A stretch of 64,000 nt of DNA from Bacteroidota bacterium (lineage in GTDB: Bacteria; Bacteroidota; Bacteroidia; Flavobacteriales; Flavobacteriaceae), in the NCBI GenBank assembly GCA_027621175.1, contig JAQCCM010000001.1:1-64000 (forward strand). Direction: 5' to 3'. Positions 24,993-33,333 of this stretch are shown piece by piece; position 1 is the stretch's first letter, and the number at the start of each line of letters is the position of its first letter. Made by a program: the position numbers and the translations under genes. The notes under the pieces were generated by a model that worked only from the letters and a program-made list of their open reading frames with translations, was not told the origin of the DNA and made no database searches.

Positions 24993-25778
24993 TTATTTTT
25001 CTAACAGATGTTGAATGTTGTTCTCAATATCGTGAATTGTTGTTGGGCCTAAACCACTGCTTAAAAAACTAACTTTAGCATCTTGATCTATGATAATGTG
25101 CGTTGGATAGCTAAACACATTATAATCATCAATGACCTTTGTGCTGTTTGGTATGATGTTGTATAGAAACTTTTTATTTTCTAGAAAAGATACAAGTTTG
25201 GATGTATCATTTTTTGCAAAACCTAAAAAAACCACATTTTCGTTTTCATATTTTTCCACCAATTCATTTAATTCAGGAATTTCTATCAGGCAAGGTTTAC
25301 ACTCGATGAACCAAAAATTCATCACTATTATTTTACCCTTCAGGTCGCTTAACGTGTATTCTTTTCCATTTATATCTGTAGCAGTAAATGGAATAGCATC
25401 TTTTCCAATCAGTTCATTCTCACCCTGCATTTGGGACTGCATATTGCCCATTATTTCTTTTTCTTCATCAGTTGCCTTTCTTAACAGAACAACTTTAATT
25501 TCACCGTTTTGATCTATGTAAAAATCAGGCGTATAATCGCTCGACATCATCACTTGCATTATTTCCATACCTCTTATTCTATTTCTTTCGATATCGTAAA
25601 TAGGGATGGTTTCTCCGTCGAGTATGATCTCTTTGTTTGACAAATCTTCGTCGCTAGCCTTGGTTAAGCCTTTTAAATCTTCTTCGCTTAAAGTGTTTTT
25701 TGTGGTTTGAGCAGTAAGACCAATAGCGCCTATATAAAACACCATGGTAAGGGTGGTAATAATTTTTGTAAGTTTCAT
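24993..25778 (-). CDS. TlpA-family thiol-disulfide oxidoreductase, exported
   Basis: The 261-residue protein has a signal peptide (about 1-23, GLTAQ). An N-terminal region of about 110 residues of unknown fold precedes a thioredoxin domain of the AhpC-TSA/TlpA type. The active site is FIECKPC (about 157-163), an unusual CKPC version of CxxC, and the cis-proline lies in SYPTHIIID (about 222-230). It should reduce or exchange periplasmic disulfides, or serve in cytochrome maturation. The reading frame continues 38 codons upstream, but the signal peptide starts at 25778. It sits alone, followed by a terminator. Confidence 0.88.
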   Translation of the reverse strand: MKLTKIITTLTMVFYIGAIGLTAQTTKNTLSEEDLKGLTKASDEDLSNKEIILDGETIPIYDIERNRIRGMEIMQVMMSSDYTPDFYIDQNGEIKVVLLRKATDEEKEIMGNMQSQMQGENELIGKDAIPFTATDINGKEYTLSDLKGKIIVMNFWFIECKPCLIEIPELNELVEKYENENVVFLGFAKNDTSKLVSFLENKKFLYNIIPNSTKVIDDYNVFSYPTHIIIDQDAKVSFLSSGLGPTTIHDIENNIQHLLEK

Positions 25779-26017
25779 TTCATTAAAATTTGGGTTCATT
25801 CTTAAAGTACTAAAATAACAATATATTTTATTTAGAATAATAAAAATCCATAAAATATGTTCAAATGACATCAAGCGATTATCTATTGCCACACAATTTT
25901 AAAATAAACTGAATAGATGGCATAGTTTTGCAAAAATTAACGTGTTAACGCTTGCTTACATCATGAGTAAAATTCAATCGACCTGACATATACTATTGAT
26001 TCGAAACAATCGCCTCT

Positions 26018-27148
26018 TTAGTTTTTTTCAGTATGAATCATTTGATTTATCGCCTTTCGGTCTTTGGCGTTCAGATATTGGGTGTTAATTCTGTTCTCCG
26101 GGTTTTGGTCAAAGGCGTAAAGGACTATTAAAAAAAACAGTTCTAAGGGCTTCATCAGGAAATAGACAGCATCTGAAACCCATTTGATGCTAAAAAAATG
26201 ATAATACTTATGAATCAGTTTTCCAACACCATTATATTTATTTCTAATGACTTTATGAATTCGGGGCAATTTTTCTTGCATGAGTTCTTCAAAAGCATTT
26301 GATATGAGTAGTTGTCGGTTACAGATTATTTTATGCCCCAGCCTTTCACCATATCGAATTGGTTTCACAATATGCTTATGGCCGTTAGCTCCAACAGAAC
26401 ATAAAAAATGATCTCCACAGTGGACATTATCACACATATAATCGAGTTGTGAAAAACCATGTTTATACGTTTCGGTAAAAGCCCTAATTAGGCTATCGGG
26501 CTTTTGACCAAATAAAACCAAAAACATCGATAGAGCGATAATAATAGGAATTAAACATAATGTCAAAATGGGATATTTATAAATTGCTTTAAGACTTAAT
26601 ATTGACAAAGCCATTTTACCGATCAAGTTATTCGCTTGAAGTTTGTTTTTTTGAATGTGGTTTTTTAATAATTTTTGATTTTCACAAATGGAAATAAGGA
26701 ATAATAAAAGGATCGGAACATTTCCGATAACCCACACTAAAGTTCTCCCATGAATAGCCGTTATGTGTTTGCAAAGTATAATGTTGATTATGAATCCTAA
26801 AATCAAGAACGATTGAAGTACGAGTTCTAGCACTGGTGGGAATATCTTTTTTCTTGTGATACTTATCATATAAGCTAACATACAAGCCCCAATGAGAATG
26901 TATAAGAGAAGTCTGTGATTAGGTGAAAAAATAGCAGTTTCTGAACAACAGTCATTTTCTCTTGACGTATCTACAAATAATACAATACAAGGAATGATTA
27001 TTACTATCCAAAATTGGACGATAACCCAAAGTTTATTGCGGCAAATAACTTTTCCATAGATGAGGTAGTTCAGAAAATTTATCGCAACATATAGAGGGGG
27101 TATGATAAATATCCCATAAACAATCAGTGTGAAAAATACTTCCTTCAT
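26018..27148 (-). CDS. DUF6688-like polytopic membrane protein
   Basis: The 376-residue protein has about six hydrophobic segments in the first 215 residues. A conserved-looking domain follows (about 230-340) with YMCDNVHCGDHFLCSVGANGH (four cysteines, two histidines), RYGERLGHKIICNRQL and IHKYYHFFSIKWVSD. The C/H pattern suggests a metal- or disulfide-stabilised domain. I recall this motif set as DUF6688, with no known function. The gene is isolated, with repeat copy C 120 bases upstream. Confidence 0.65.
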   Translation of the reverse strand: MKEVFFTLIVYGIFIIPPLYVAINFLNYLIYGKVICRNKLWVIVQFWIVIIIPCIVLFVDTSRENDCCSETAIFSPNHRLLLYILIGACMLAYMISITRKKIFPPVLELVLQSFLILGFIINIILCKHITAIHGRTLVWVIGNVPILLLFLISICENQKLLKNHIQKNKLQANNLIGKMALSILSLKAIYKYPILTLCLIPIIIALSMFLVLFGQKPDSLIRAFTETYKHGFSQLDYMCDNVHCGDHFLCSVGANGHKHIVKPIRYGERLGHKIICNRQLLISNAFEELMQEKLPRIHKVIRNKYNGVGKLIHKYYHFFSIKWVSDAVYFLMKPLELFFLIVLYAFDQNPENRINTQYLNAKDRKAINQMIHTEKN

Positions 27149-27249
27149 GCTTTTATTTTGACTTACACATTTTAAGAAAATTACAGAGGTTGCTTACTTT
27201 TCTATTAAACTCAGTAGTTGGTAAATGAGATAAAACAGCAGTTTGGTGT

Positions 27250-27302
27250 AGGTTGTGCATGATAGTAGAACAGATTTGGAATTGTTAATGAATCAAATGT
27301 AG
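27250..27302. repeat. Dispersed short repeat, copy C
   Basis: GTAGGTTGTGCATGATA, then GTAGAACAGATTTGGAATTG and a tail ending CAAATGTAG. It shares its first half with copy B and its second half with copy A. It lies upstream of the DUF6688-like gene. Confidence 0.5.
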
Positions 27303-27330
27303 CAAAATATGTTTATAAGATATCAAACAA

Positions 27331-27534
27331 TTAGCTGCTTTTAGCCATCCAATTTGTGAAAACCCAAGAGAGTAGATAGCCAAGTCCTGCAATAATTAGT
27401 GTGTATATCAACAAGGTTACAAAATTTCCTTCGTTGCATAACAATACGTTCCAAGAGGTGGTTTCGTAATCTAACCAACCCAACGCCAGTGCCAAAATTA
27501 AAGCCACACTCCAAATGATCCCATGACGCCTCAT
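27331..27534 (-). CDS. Small membrane protein, hypothetical
   Basis: This 67-residue protein has two hydrophobic helices (about 7-22 and 38-60) and one cysteine between them. The ATG overlaps the stop of the upstream sugar-nucleotide reductase-like gene by four bases, so it belongs to the gcvT transcription unit as its last gene. No family is recognised. Confidence 0.65.
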   Translation of the reverse strand: MRRHGIIWSVALILALALGWLDYETTSWNVLLCNEGNFVTLLIYTLIIAGLGYLLSWVFTNWMAKSS

Positions 27535-28364
27535 TTTGTCTTTGGCGTTTGGGTTTTTAGTGTTTCTTTCAACACATCTTCGTAGGTATAGCTTAAATAC
27601 TTTGGCAAGTTGTTGTATTTGGGTAATACTGCAATGTAGCGGTCCACATTACTGGCAAAAACGTGTTTGTATATGGGTTTTTTGGAGTGTTGTAGCCCTT
27701 CTACCAGTTGGTGTATAAAGGCATCGTGATGCACAAGGTTTTTACTTCCCAGATGAAAAATACCCCACCGGTTTCGGTTCATGATATAATGTAGCTGTTG
27801 GGTTACAAAATAATCAGCGGCTACGTTAATTACCGAATTGGGAAAAATCTCATATGCCTGCTGAGTGTGAATCGCATTTTTAAGTTCCTGTAATCTTGGT
27901 GAACTTGCGCCAAATACCATGGGTAATCGTGCAATGGCCCAACTAAACGCAGGCATGCGCATCAGCTTATTTTCAAGGGTGATTTTGAGTTTTCCAAACG
28001 CACTTTCCGATAAGGTTTTATCGTGCTCATAGCTTGGATAATGTCGAAAACTATCAAATACATTTGCCGAGGACAACAGCACCAATCTTGCGTTATGTTG
28101 AATGGCGTAATCGATAAGCATATCATGTGCTATAAATTGCGCTTGCGCATCCCCACGCAGGGTTGAGAGAATTATGTTCGGCTTAATAAAGCGCAGTAAT
28201 TCTGTAGGGGAGTCTTCGTTGATGTCATACGAAAAATAGCGTTTGTTTTTTGCGTAACGTTCTTGTGAGTTATACGTGGCATATACATCCATGTATGGGT
28301 GCAGCTCCTTAAAAAGCGCTCGTCCTAAAAAACCACTACCACCAATAATCAGTACGCGAATCAT
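27531..28364 (-). CDS. RmlD-like NAD(P)-dependent sugar nucleotide reductase (extended SDR)
   Basis: The 277-residue protein has the dinucleotide-binding start VLIIGGSGFLGRALF (about 4-18). It has an LSSANVFDS motif (about 97-105) where SDRs place the catalytic serine. The usual tyrosine-lysine pair may be YPSYEHDKTLSE (about 109-120). It resembles RmlD_sub_bind proteins, but the substrate is unknown. It overlaps gcvT by four bases, so it is cotranscribed with a glycine-cleavage gene, with no evident pathway link. Confidence 0.82.
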   Translation of the reverse strand: MIRVLIIGGSGFLGRALFKELHPYMDVYATYNSQERYAKNKRYFSYDINEDSPTELLRFIKPNIILSTLRGDAQAQFIAHDMLIDYAIQHNARLVLLSSANVFDSFRHYPSYEHDKTLSESAFGKLKITLENKLMRMPAFSWAIARLPMVFGASSPRLQELKNAIHTQQAYEIFPNSVINVAADYFVTQQLHYIMNRNRWGIFHLGSKNLVHHDAFIHQLVEGLQHSKKPIYKHVFASNVDRYIAVLPKYNNLPKYLSYTYEDVLKETLKTQTPKTK

Positions 28365-29443
28365 GACATAAAAGGAAGTCTTGTGATGCGTGCTTTAATG
28401 TTTTTCTCACGGATACGCACAAAAATTTCAGTATCAATTTTGGTAAAATCCCGATTGACATAACCCATTCCAATACCCACACCCAGTGAAGGCGAAGACG
28501 TCCCTGAAGTCACTTCACCAATGGTATTTCCGTTTGCATCTACAAGATCGTACCCTTGTCGTGGAATGCCTCTATCAATCATAGTGAAGCCTACACGGAG
28601 TTGCGGTGTGCCATTGGCTTTGTCTTTTTTGATGGGAATTTCCCCTACAAAAGCTTTGTCAAAATACGTGCACCAAGCCAGTTGTGCTGCTATCGGTGAG
28701 GTAGTATCTGTAAGTTCATGCCCATACAAGCAATACCCCATTTCTAATCGCAGCGTATCTCTAGCGGCCAACCCAATGGGTTGTATGTCATAAACCTCTC
28801 CAGCAGCCAAAATCGCTTTCCAAACCTGTTTGGCATGTTCCAGTGGGATATAAAGTTCCACACCACCTGCTCCAGTGTAGCCCGTAGTGGCTACCAATAC
28901 ATCAGTAACGCCCGCCACTGTGGTTTGCACAACAGTGAATCCTTTTTGCGAGGCTGTATCAATTTCAGAAATAAGACGCATTACATCATGCGCTTTGGGT
29001 CCTTGTAGTGCCAATAGGGCATAATTTTCAGAAGCATTTATTAGTGTTGCTCCAATAGCTTTGTTTTGTGTGTTTAGCCATTGCCAGTCTTTTTCTATGT
29101 TGCTGGCATTGACCACAAGCATGTATTTTTTTTCTTCCAATCGATATATGAGTAAATCATCAACAACACCACCATTTTCGTTGGGTATATACCCGTATTG
29201 TGCTTCGCCAATGGCAAGCGCTGCTACATTATTGCTCGTCGTATATTGCAGTAAATCTAAAGCTCGATCACCCGAAACTACAAATTCACCCATGTGCGAC
29301 ACATCAAAAACGCCCACATGCTCACGCACACACAGGTGTTCTGCTTTTACCCCTTTGTAGGTCAAAGGCATATCAAATCCTGCAAATGCACCCATTTTTG
29401 CACCTAATGTGGTATGTTGTGTATGTAATGATAACTGCTTCAT
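28361..29443 (-). CDS. gcvT: Aminomethyltransferase (glycine cleavage T protein)
   Basis: The 360-residue protein transfers the methylene group from aminomethyl-lipoyl H protein to tetrahydrofolate, releasing ammonia. Family blocks are LHTQHTTLGAKMGAFAGFDMPL (the N-terminal pattern), REHVGVFDVSHMGEF (about 39-53), VDDLLIYR (about 94-101), LALQGPKA, and TGYTGAGGVELYIP (about 191-204), plus the C-terminal GEVTSGTSSPSLG. The length fits GcvT. The gcvP and gcvH genes are not in this window. The promoter box TACTTTTG lies five bases upstream. No glycine riboswitch is seen, and the short leader leaves no room for one. Confidence 0.96.
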   Translation of the reverse strand: MKQLSLHTQHTTLGAKMGAFAGFDMPLTYKGVKAEHLCVREHVGVFDVSHMGEFVVSGDRALDLLQYTTSNNVAALAIGEAQYGYIPNENGGVVDDLLIYRLEEKKYMLVVNASNIEKDWQWLNTQNKAIGATLINASENYALLALQGPKAHDVMRLISEIDTASQKGFTVVQTTVAGVTDVLVATTGYTGAGGVELYIPLEHAKQVWKAILAAGEVYDIQPIGLAARDTLRLEMGYCLYGHELTDTTSPIAAQLAWCTYFDKAFVGEIPIKKDKANGTPQLRVGFTMIDRGIPRQGYDLVDANGNTIGEVTSGTSSPSLGVGIGMGYVNRDFTKIDTEIFVRIREKNIKARITRLPFMS

Positions 29444-29448
29444 GCTTT

Positions 29449-29456
29449 CAAAAGTA
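29449..29456 (-). promoter_or_regulatory. -7 promoter element of gcvT
   Basis: TACTTTTG is a perfect TAnnTTTG match ending five bases before the ATG at 29443. The divergent aminopeptidase gene has TACTTTAG at 29470-29477, eight bases before its start. Confidence 0.5.
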
Positions 29457-29485
29457 GCATAGTTTTAATTACTTTAGCCAAAAAG

Positions 29486-31102
29486 ATGATTATGTTTCGC
29501 CTCTTTTTATTCACATGTTTTGCAGCTGTTTGTCTTCATGCTCAAGATTTTCCAACGGATTATTTAACACCCGAATTTCACACTGATCGTCGCGCTGAGG
29601 TGCGTGCTAAAATGCCCCCTAATAGTGTTGCTGTGTTTTTCGCTAATCCTGTTCGTAACAGAGCAAACGATGTAGATTATCACTATCATCAAGACCCTAA
29701 TTTTTATTACCTAACCGGGCTAAAAGAACCGCATGCGGTTTTGGTGTTATACAAAGAAGTACAACAAATAGATGCCCTTCAAACGAATGAAATACTGTTT
29801 GTGCAAGAACGTGATCCCCTTCGCGAACAATGGGACGGCTATCGTTTGGGTGTAAAAGGAGCTAAAGAACGTTTAGGATTTAAGGATGTGTTTTTTAACG
29901 CTGATTTTGCGTCTTTCAAAACAAATTTTGACCAGTTTGATAGCGTATTATTTTTTGACTTTGAAAACGATATACGAGATGATGCTTCCAATGATGCAGA
30001 TTTGTATTCCCTCATAGAAACGTTTAAGAACAAAGCGAAATTCCCATCAGATTTTTCAGCACAACGCACCTCACTTTACCGTTATATAACTACTTCCGAT
30101 GCAAAAAGTTCTGCTAACGTAGCGCAAGTATTGGATCGGTCGTTTCGTCGTGATGAAGCTCTGGCTAAAGACCCGCTTTTACAGCAATATAAAATGGCTA
30201 TAAACGAACGCCAACGCACAGAACTAAAACAACAAATGCAACTGCAATTGACCAATTTGGATGTGGAAACTTTAGGTGTAATCATGGATGAGTTGCGTGA
30301 AATCAAACAACCTGAAGAAGTAGCATTGCTAAAAAAAGCAATTTATATTTCGGCGGTGGGGCAGGTGGAAGTGATGAAAGCCATGCACCCCAATATGTCG
30401 GAACGTGAAATTCAAGGAATTCATGAGTTTGTTTTTAAAAAATACGGCGCCGAGTATGAAGGTTATCCCTCTATAGTGGGTGGTGGTCATAACGGCTGCG
30501 TACTCCATTACATAACAAATGACAAACACAAAGTGGGTAATGATTTGGTGCTAATGGATTTGGGAGCAGAGTATCACAATTACACGGCTGATGTTACCCG
30601 CACCATTCCCGCCGATGGTACCTTTTCACACGAGCAACGCGCCATTTACGATATCGTTTTTGAAGCACAAGAAGCAGGTATTGCCGCTTCAGTGGTGGGA
30701 GCTAATATGCGCGCGCCACATATGGCGGCTTTGGGAATCATTGAAAAAGGATTAAAAGCATTAGGGATTATTACGGATACAAATGAAGTCCGCCGATATT
30801 TTCCTCACGGAACATCGCATTATTTAGGATTAGACGTGCATGATGCTGGAACCTACACACCTTTTAAACATAATACGCTCATTACGGTTGAACCTGGAAT
30901 CTACATTCCTGAGAATAGCCCATGTGATCCAAAATGGTGGGGAATTGCGGTGCGTATTGAGGATGATATTTTAATTACAGACGATGGTCCTGTAAACCTT
31001 TCTGCTTATGCCCCACGAACGGCAACTGCCATTGAAGCCATGATGCAGCAACCCAGTGTTTTAGATGATTTTGTACTTCCCGACCTAAGCACGTTGGAGT
31101 AG
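29486..31102 (+). CDS. Exported aminopeptidase P-type metallopeptidase (M24)
   Basis: The 538-residue protein has a signal peptide (about 1-19, AVCLHAQ). An aminopeptidase P N-terminal (creatinase-like) domain (about 25-190) and a pita-bread M24 catalytic domain (about 265-510) follow. Metal-ligand motifs are visible: MDLGAEYHNYTADVTRT (two aspartates), HGTSHYLGLDVHD (histidine), TVEPGIYI (glutamate) and AVRIEDDILIT (glutamate). It should remove an N-terminal residue in front of proline in the periplasm. A second in-frame ATG at 29492 is an alternative start. The 3' end overlaps convergent thrC by 18 bases. Confidence 0.92.
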   Translation: MIMFRLFLFTCFAAVCLHAQDFPTDYLTPEFHTDRRAEVRAKMPPNSVAVFFANPVRNRANDVDYHYHQDPNFYYLTGLKEPHAVLVLYKEVQQIDALQTNEILFVQERDPLREQWDGYRLGVKGAKERLGFKDVFFNADFASFKTNFDQFDSVLFFDFENDIRDDASNDADLYSLIETFKNKAKFPSDFSAQRTSLYRYITTSDAKSSANVAQVLDRSFRRDEALAKDPLLQQYKMAINERQRTELKQQMQLQLTNLDVETLGVIMDELREIKQPEEVALLKKAIYISAVGQVEVMKAMHPNMSEREIQGIHEFVFKKYGAEYEGYPSIVGGGHNGCVLHYITNDKHKVGNDLVLMDLGAEYHNYTADVTRTIPADGTFSHEQRAIYDIVFEAQEAGIAASVVGANMRAPHMAALGIIEKGLKALGIITDTNEVRRYFPHGTSHYLGLDVHDAGTYTPFKHNTLITVEPGIYIPENSPCDPKWWGIAVRIEDDILITDDGPVNLSAYAPRTATAIEAMMQQPSVLDDFVLPDLSTLE

Positions 31103-32389
31103 ATACGCTTTAAACGCATCATAGTCCTTTAATGCTGTTTTCTTAGGGGTTTTATCTAAAATATGTTGGATTTGTTCAGGGATGTCCAATGTGATTTTTA
31201 AATTTTCCTCTACAGTATCTCGGAATTTTATGGGATGTGCCGTTTCTAAAAACACACCATGCGTATTTGGATTCTCTTGCATATATTTTTGCAGCCCCAA
31301 ATACCCAACAGCGCCATGCGGATCGGCAACGTAGTTGTGGTTTTCATATAAGTCTTTTAGGGCAATTTGCGTTTGATTGTCGTCAAAAGCATAGGAAGAA
31401 AACTGTTGCTTAAGTGCATTAAAATCATTTTTGTACAATGATTGTATGCGAATAAAATTTGAAGGATTCCCAACGTCCATGGCATTGGAAATGGTTTGTT
31501 TGGACGGATTTGGATTGTATTCTTGCGTTTGCAAATAGCGAGGTACTGTATCGTTAACATTTGTGCTGGCTACAAAGTGATGTATCGGCAAACCTAATCT
31601 GTTGGCAACAATTCCTGCACAGATGTTTCCAAAGTTTCCACTGGGCACAGAAAAAACCAAATCTTTATTGATTCCTTGTTTTTTGAGTTGTTGATAAGCA
31701 AAAAAGAAATACAGCGATTGTGGCAACCAACGCGCAACATTAATCGAATTCGCAGATGTTAGGTTGTATACATTATTCAGATCTTCATCTAAAAAAGCTG
31801 TTTTGACCATTTCTTGACAATCGTCAAAAACACCATCTACTTCTACTGCTTTGATGTTATTGCCATTGATTGTAAGTTGTAATTCTTGAATGTCACTTAC
31901 TTTTCCCTTAGGGTAAAGAATGATTACTTCAGTGCCCTCAATGCCTAAAAACCCTGAAGCAACCGCTCCTCCAGTATCGCCAGAAGTGGCTACTAAAACA
32001 GTCACTTTTTTTGGATTTTTCTCGTTGAAATATCCAATACAGCGTGCCATAAAACGCGCACCAACATCTTTAAACGCCATGGTAGGGCCGTGAAAGAGTT
32101 CAAGAGTATCCACACCGTTGTGAACGGGAACTAGTGGAAAATCAAAACATAAAGTTTCTTCCACAATTTTTTTAAGTCTATCTTCTGGAATAGTACCACC
32201 CACAAATGGGCGCATTACTTCAACGCCAATTTCTACAGGGGTTTTGTTTTCCAAATCTTGTAAAAAGTCTTCTGATAGTCTTTCTGTATTGGCAGGAAAA
32301 TAAAGACCTCTATCGGGAGCAAGCCCGCGAATTACGGCTTCATCGAATGTTGCGGTATTGGAATTGTTGGTTAGGCTGTAATATTTCAT
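31085..32389 (-). CDS. thrC: Threonine synthase
   Basis: The 434-residue PLP enzyme converts O-phosphohomoserine to threonine. The start MKYYSLTNNSNTATFDEAV is typical. The PLP lysine lies in GPTMAFKDVGARFM (about 109-122), and VATSGDTGGAVASGF (about 139-153) binds phosphate. The SVPSGNFGNICAG block is family-specific. It ends the thrA-thrB-thrC unit and overlaps thrB by four bases. The long two-domain form matches the E. coli-type class. Confidence 0.96.
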   Translation of the reverse strand: MKYYSLTNNSNTATFDEAVIRGLAPDRGLYFPANTERLSEDFLQDLENKTPVEIGVEVMRPFVGGTIPEDRLKKIVEETLCFDFPLVPVHNGVDTLELFHGPTMAFKDVGARFMARCIGYFNEKNPKKVTVLVATSGDTGGAVASGFLGIEGTEVIILYPKGKVSDIQELQLTINGNNIKAVEVDGVFDDCQEMVKTAFLDEDLNNVYNLTSANSINVARWLPQSLYFFFAYQQLKKQGINKDLVFSVPSGNFGNICAGIVANRLGLPIHHFVASTNVNDTVPRYLQTQEYNPNPSKQTISNAMDVGNPSNFIRIQSLYKNDFNALKQQFSSYAFDDNQTQIALKDLYENHNYVADPHGAVGYLGLQKYMQENPNTHGVFLETAHPIKFRDTVEENLKITLDIPEQIQHILDKTPKKTALKDYDAFKAYLLQRA

Positions 32390-33333
32390 GTAATATCTTC
32401 TAAAAAGCTAACGCCATTTTGTTTTACTGGACTCACGTGAATTTCAAATGGGATACCTGTTTTTTCATAGACCTGTTGCATGGCTTGTGCAACTTTATGT
32501 GCTGTAGTCATTCCCCGTGATAGTGCAAATACAGAGGGGCCCGAACCTGAGATTCCAGATCCTAGCGCACCAGCTTCTTGACAAGCAGCTTTTAACTGCT
32601 CAAACTGCGGAATAAGTATGGAGCGCGATGGCTCTACAATTTCGTCCACCAATGAGCGACTAAGTAATTCGTAATCTTCTTCGTATAAACTGGAAACAAG
32701 TGCGCCCACATTTGCCCATTGATTGATGGCTTTTTCTAAGGAAACACGCTTTTTGAGTACGGCACGAGCATCAGCTGTTTTCACTTCAATTTTTGGATGA
32801 ATTACTGTTGCAGCCAGTTCCAATGGCGTTGGGAGTTTGCACACATCTAACGGATTTGTATTGCGGACCAAAGTAAAACCGCCAAGTAGGGCAGGAGCTA
32901 CATTATCGGCATGCGCACTACCGCAAGCTAAACGCTCGCCTTCCATCGCAAAAGGCACTAATTCTGTTGGTGTAAAAGGATTTCCAAGCAAGTAGTTTAT
33001 TCCTGCAACTGTTCCTGCTGCACTTGCTGCCGAGCTGCCAATACCACTTCCAGGTTTGATGTTTTTTTCAATAATGATTTCAAAGCCAAGTAGTGGGTTA
33101 TAGGCTTCTAAAAGCGCAAGACCAGCAACGCCGGCAACATTGTTTTCTGCTTCTAAAGGCAAATCTTGCCCTAGAATAGATGTAATGTGAATACCCGATT
33201 TTTCGCTTCGACGTATTTCCATCCTATCTCCAATGTTTTCAAGGCAAAGTCCTAAAACATCGAAGCCACAAGAAATGTTGGCAATACTTGCTGGAGCAAA
33301 GAGTTTAACTCCTTTTAAATTAACTTTTTCCAA
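32386..33333 (-). CDS. thrB: Homoserine kinase
   Basis: This GHMP kinase phosphorylates homoserine. Motifs are LFAPASIANISCGFDVLG (substrate loop), PGSGIGSSAASAAG (ATP loop) and the C-terminal GSGISGSGPSVFAL. An open frame with an ATG runs back to 33390, but that start would overlap thrA by 71 bases, and family similarity begins only at VKLFAPAS. The TTG at 33333 (LEKVNLKGVKL) gives 315 residues and a 14-base overlap with thrA, so I prefer it; this start is not certain. The gene is the middle of an overlapping thrABC operon. Confidence 0.88.
   Translation of the reverse strand: MEKVNLKGVKLFAPASIANISCGFDVLGLCLENIGDRMEIRRSEKSGIHITSILGQDLPLEAENNVAGVAGLALLEAYNPLLGFEIIIEKNIKPGSGIGSSAASAAGTVAGINYLLGNPFTPTELVPFAMEGERLACGSAHADNVAPALLGGFTLVRNTNPLDVCKLPTPLELAATVIHPKIEVKTADARAVLKKRVSLEKAINQWANVGALVSSLYEEDYELLSRSLVDEIVEPSRSILIPQFEQLKAACQEAGALGSGISGSGPSVFALSRGMTTAHKVAQAMQQVYEKTGIPFEIHVSPVKQNGVSFLEDIT

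Noticed and set aside
28361-29500. Glycine riboswitch before gcvT
   Set aside because: The promoter box is five bases from the start codon, and no paired aptamer sequence is present.
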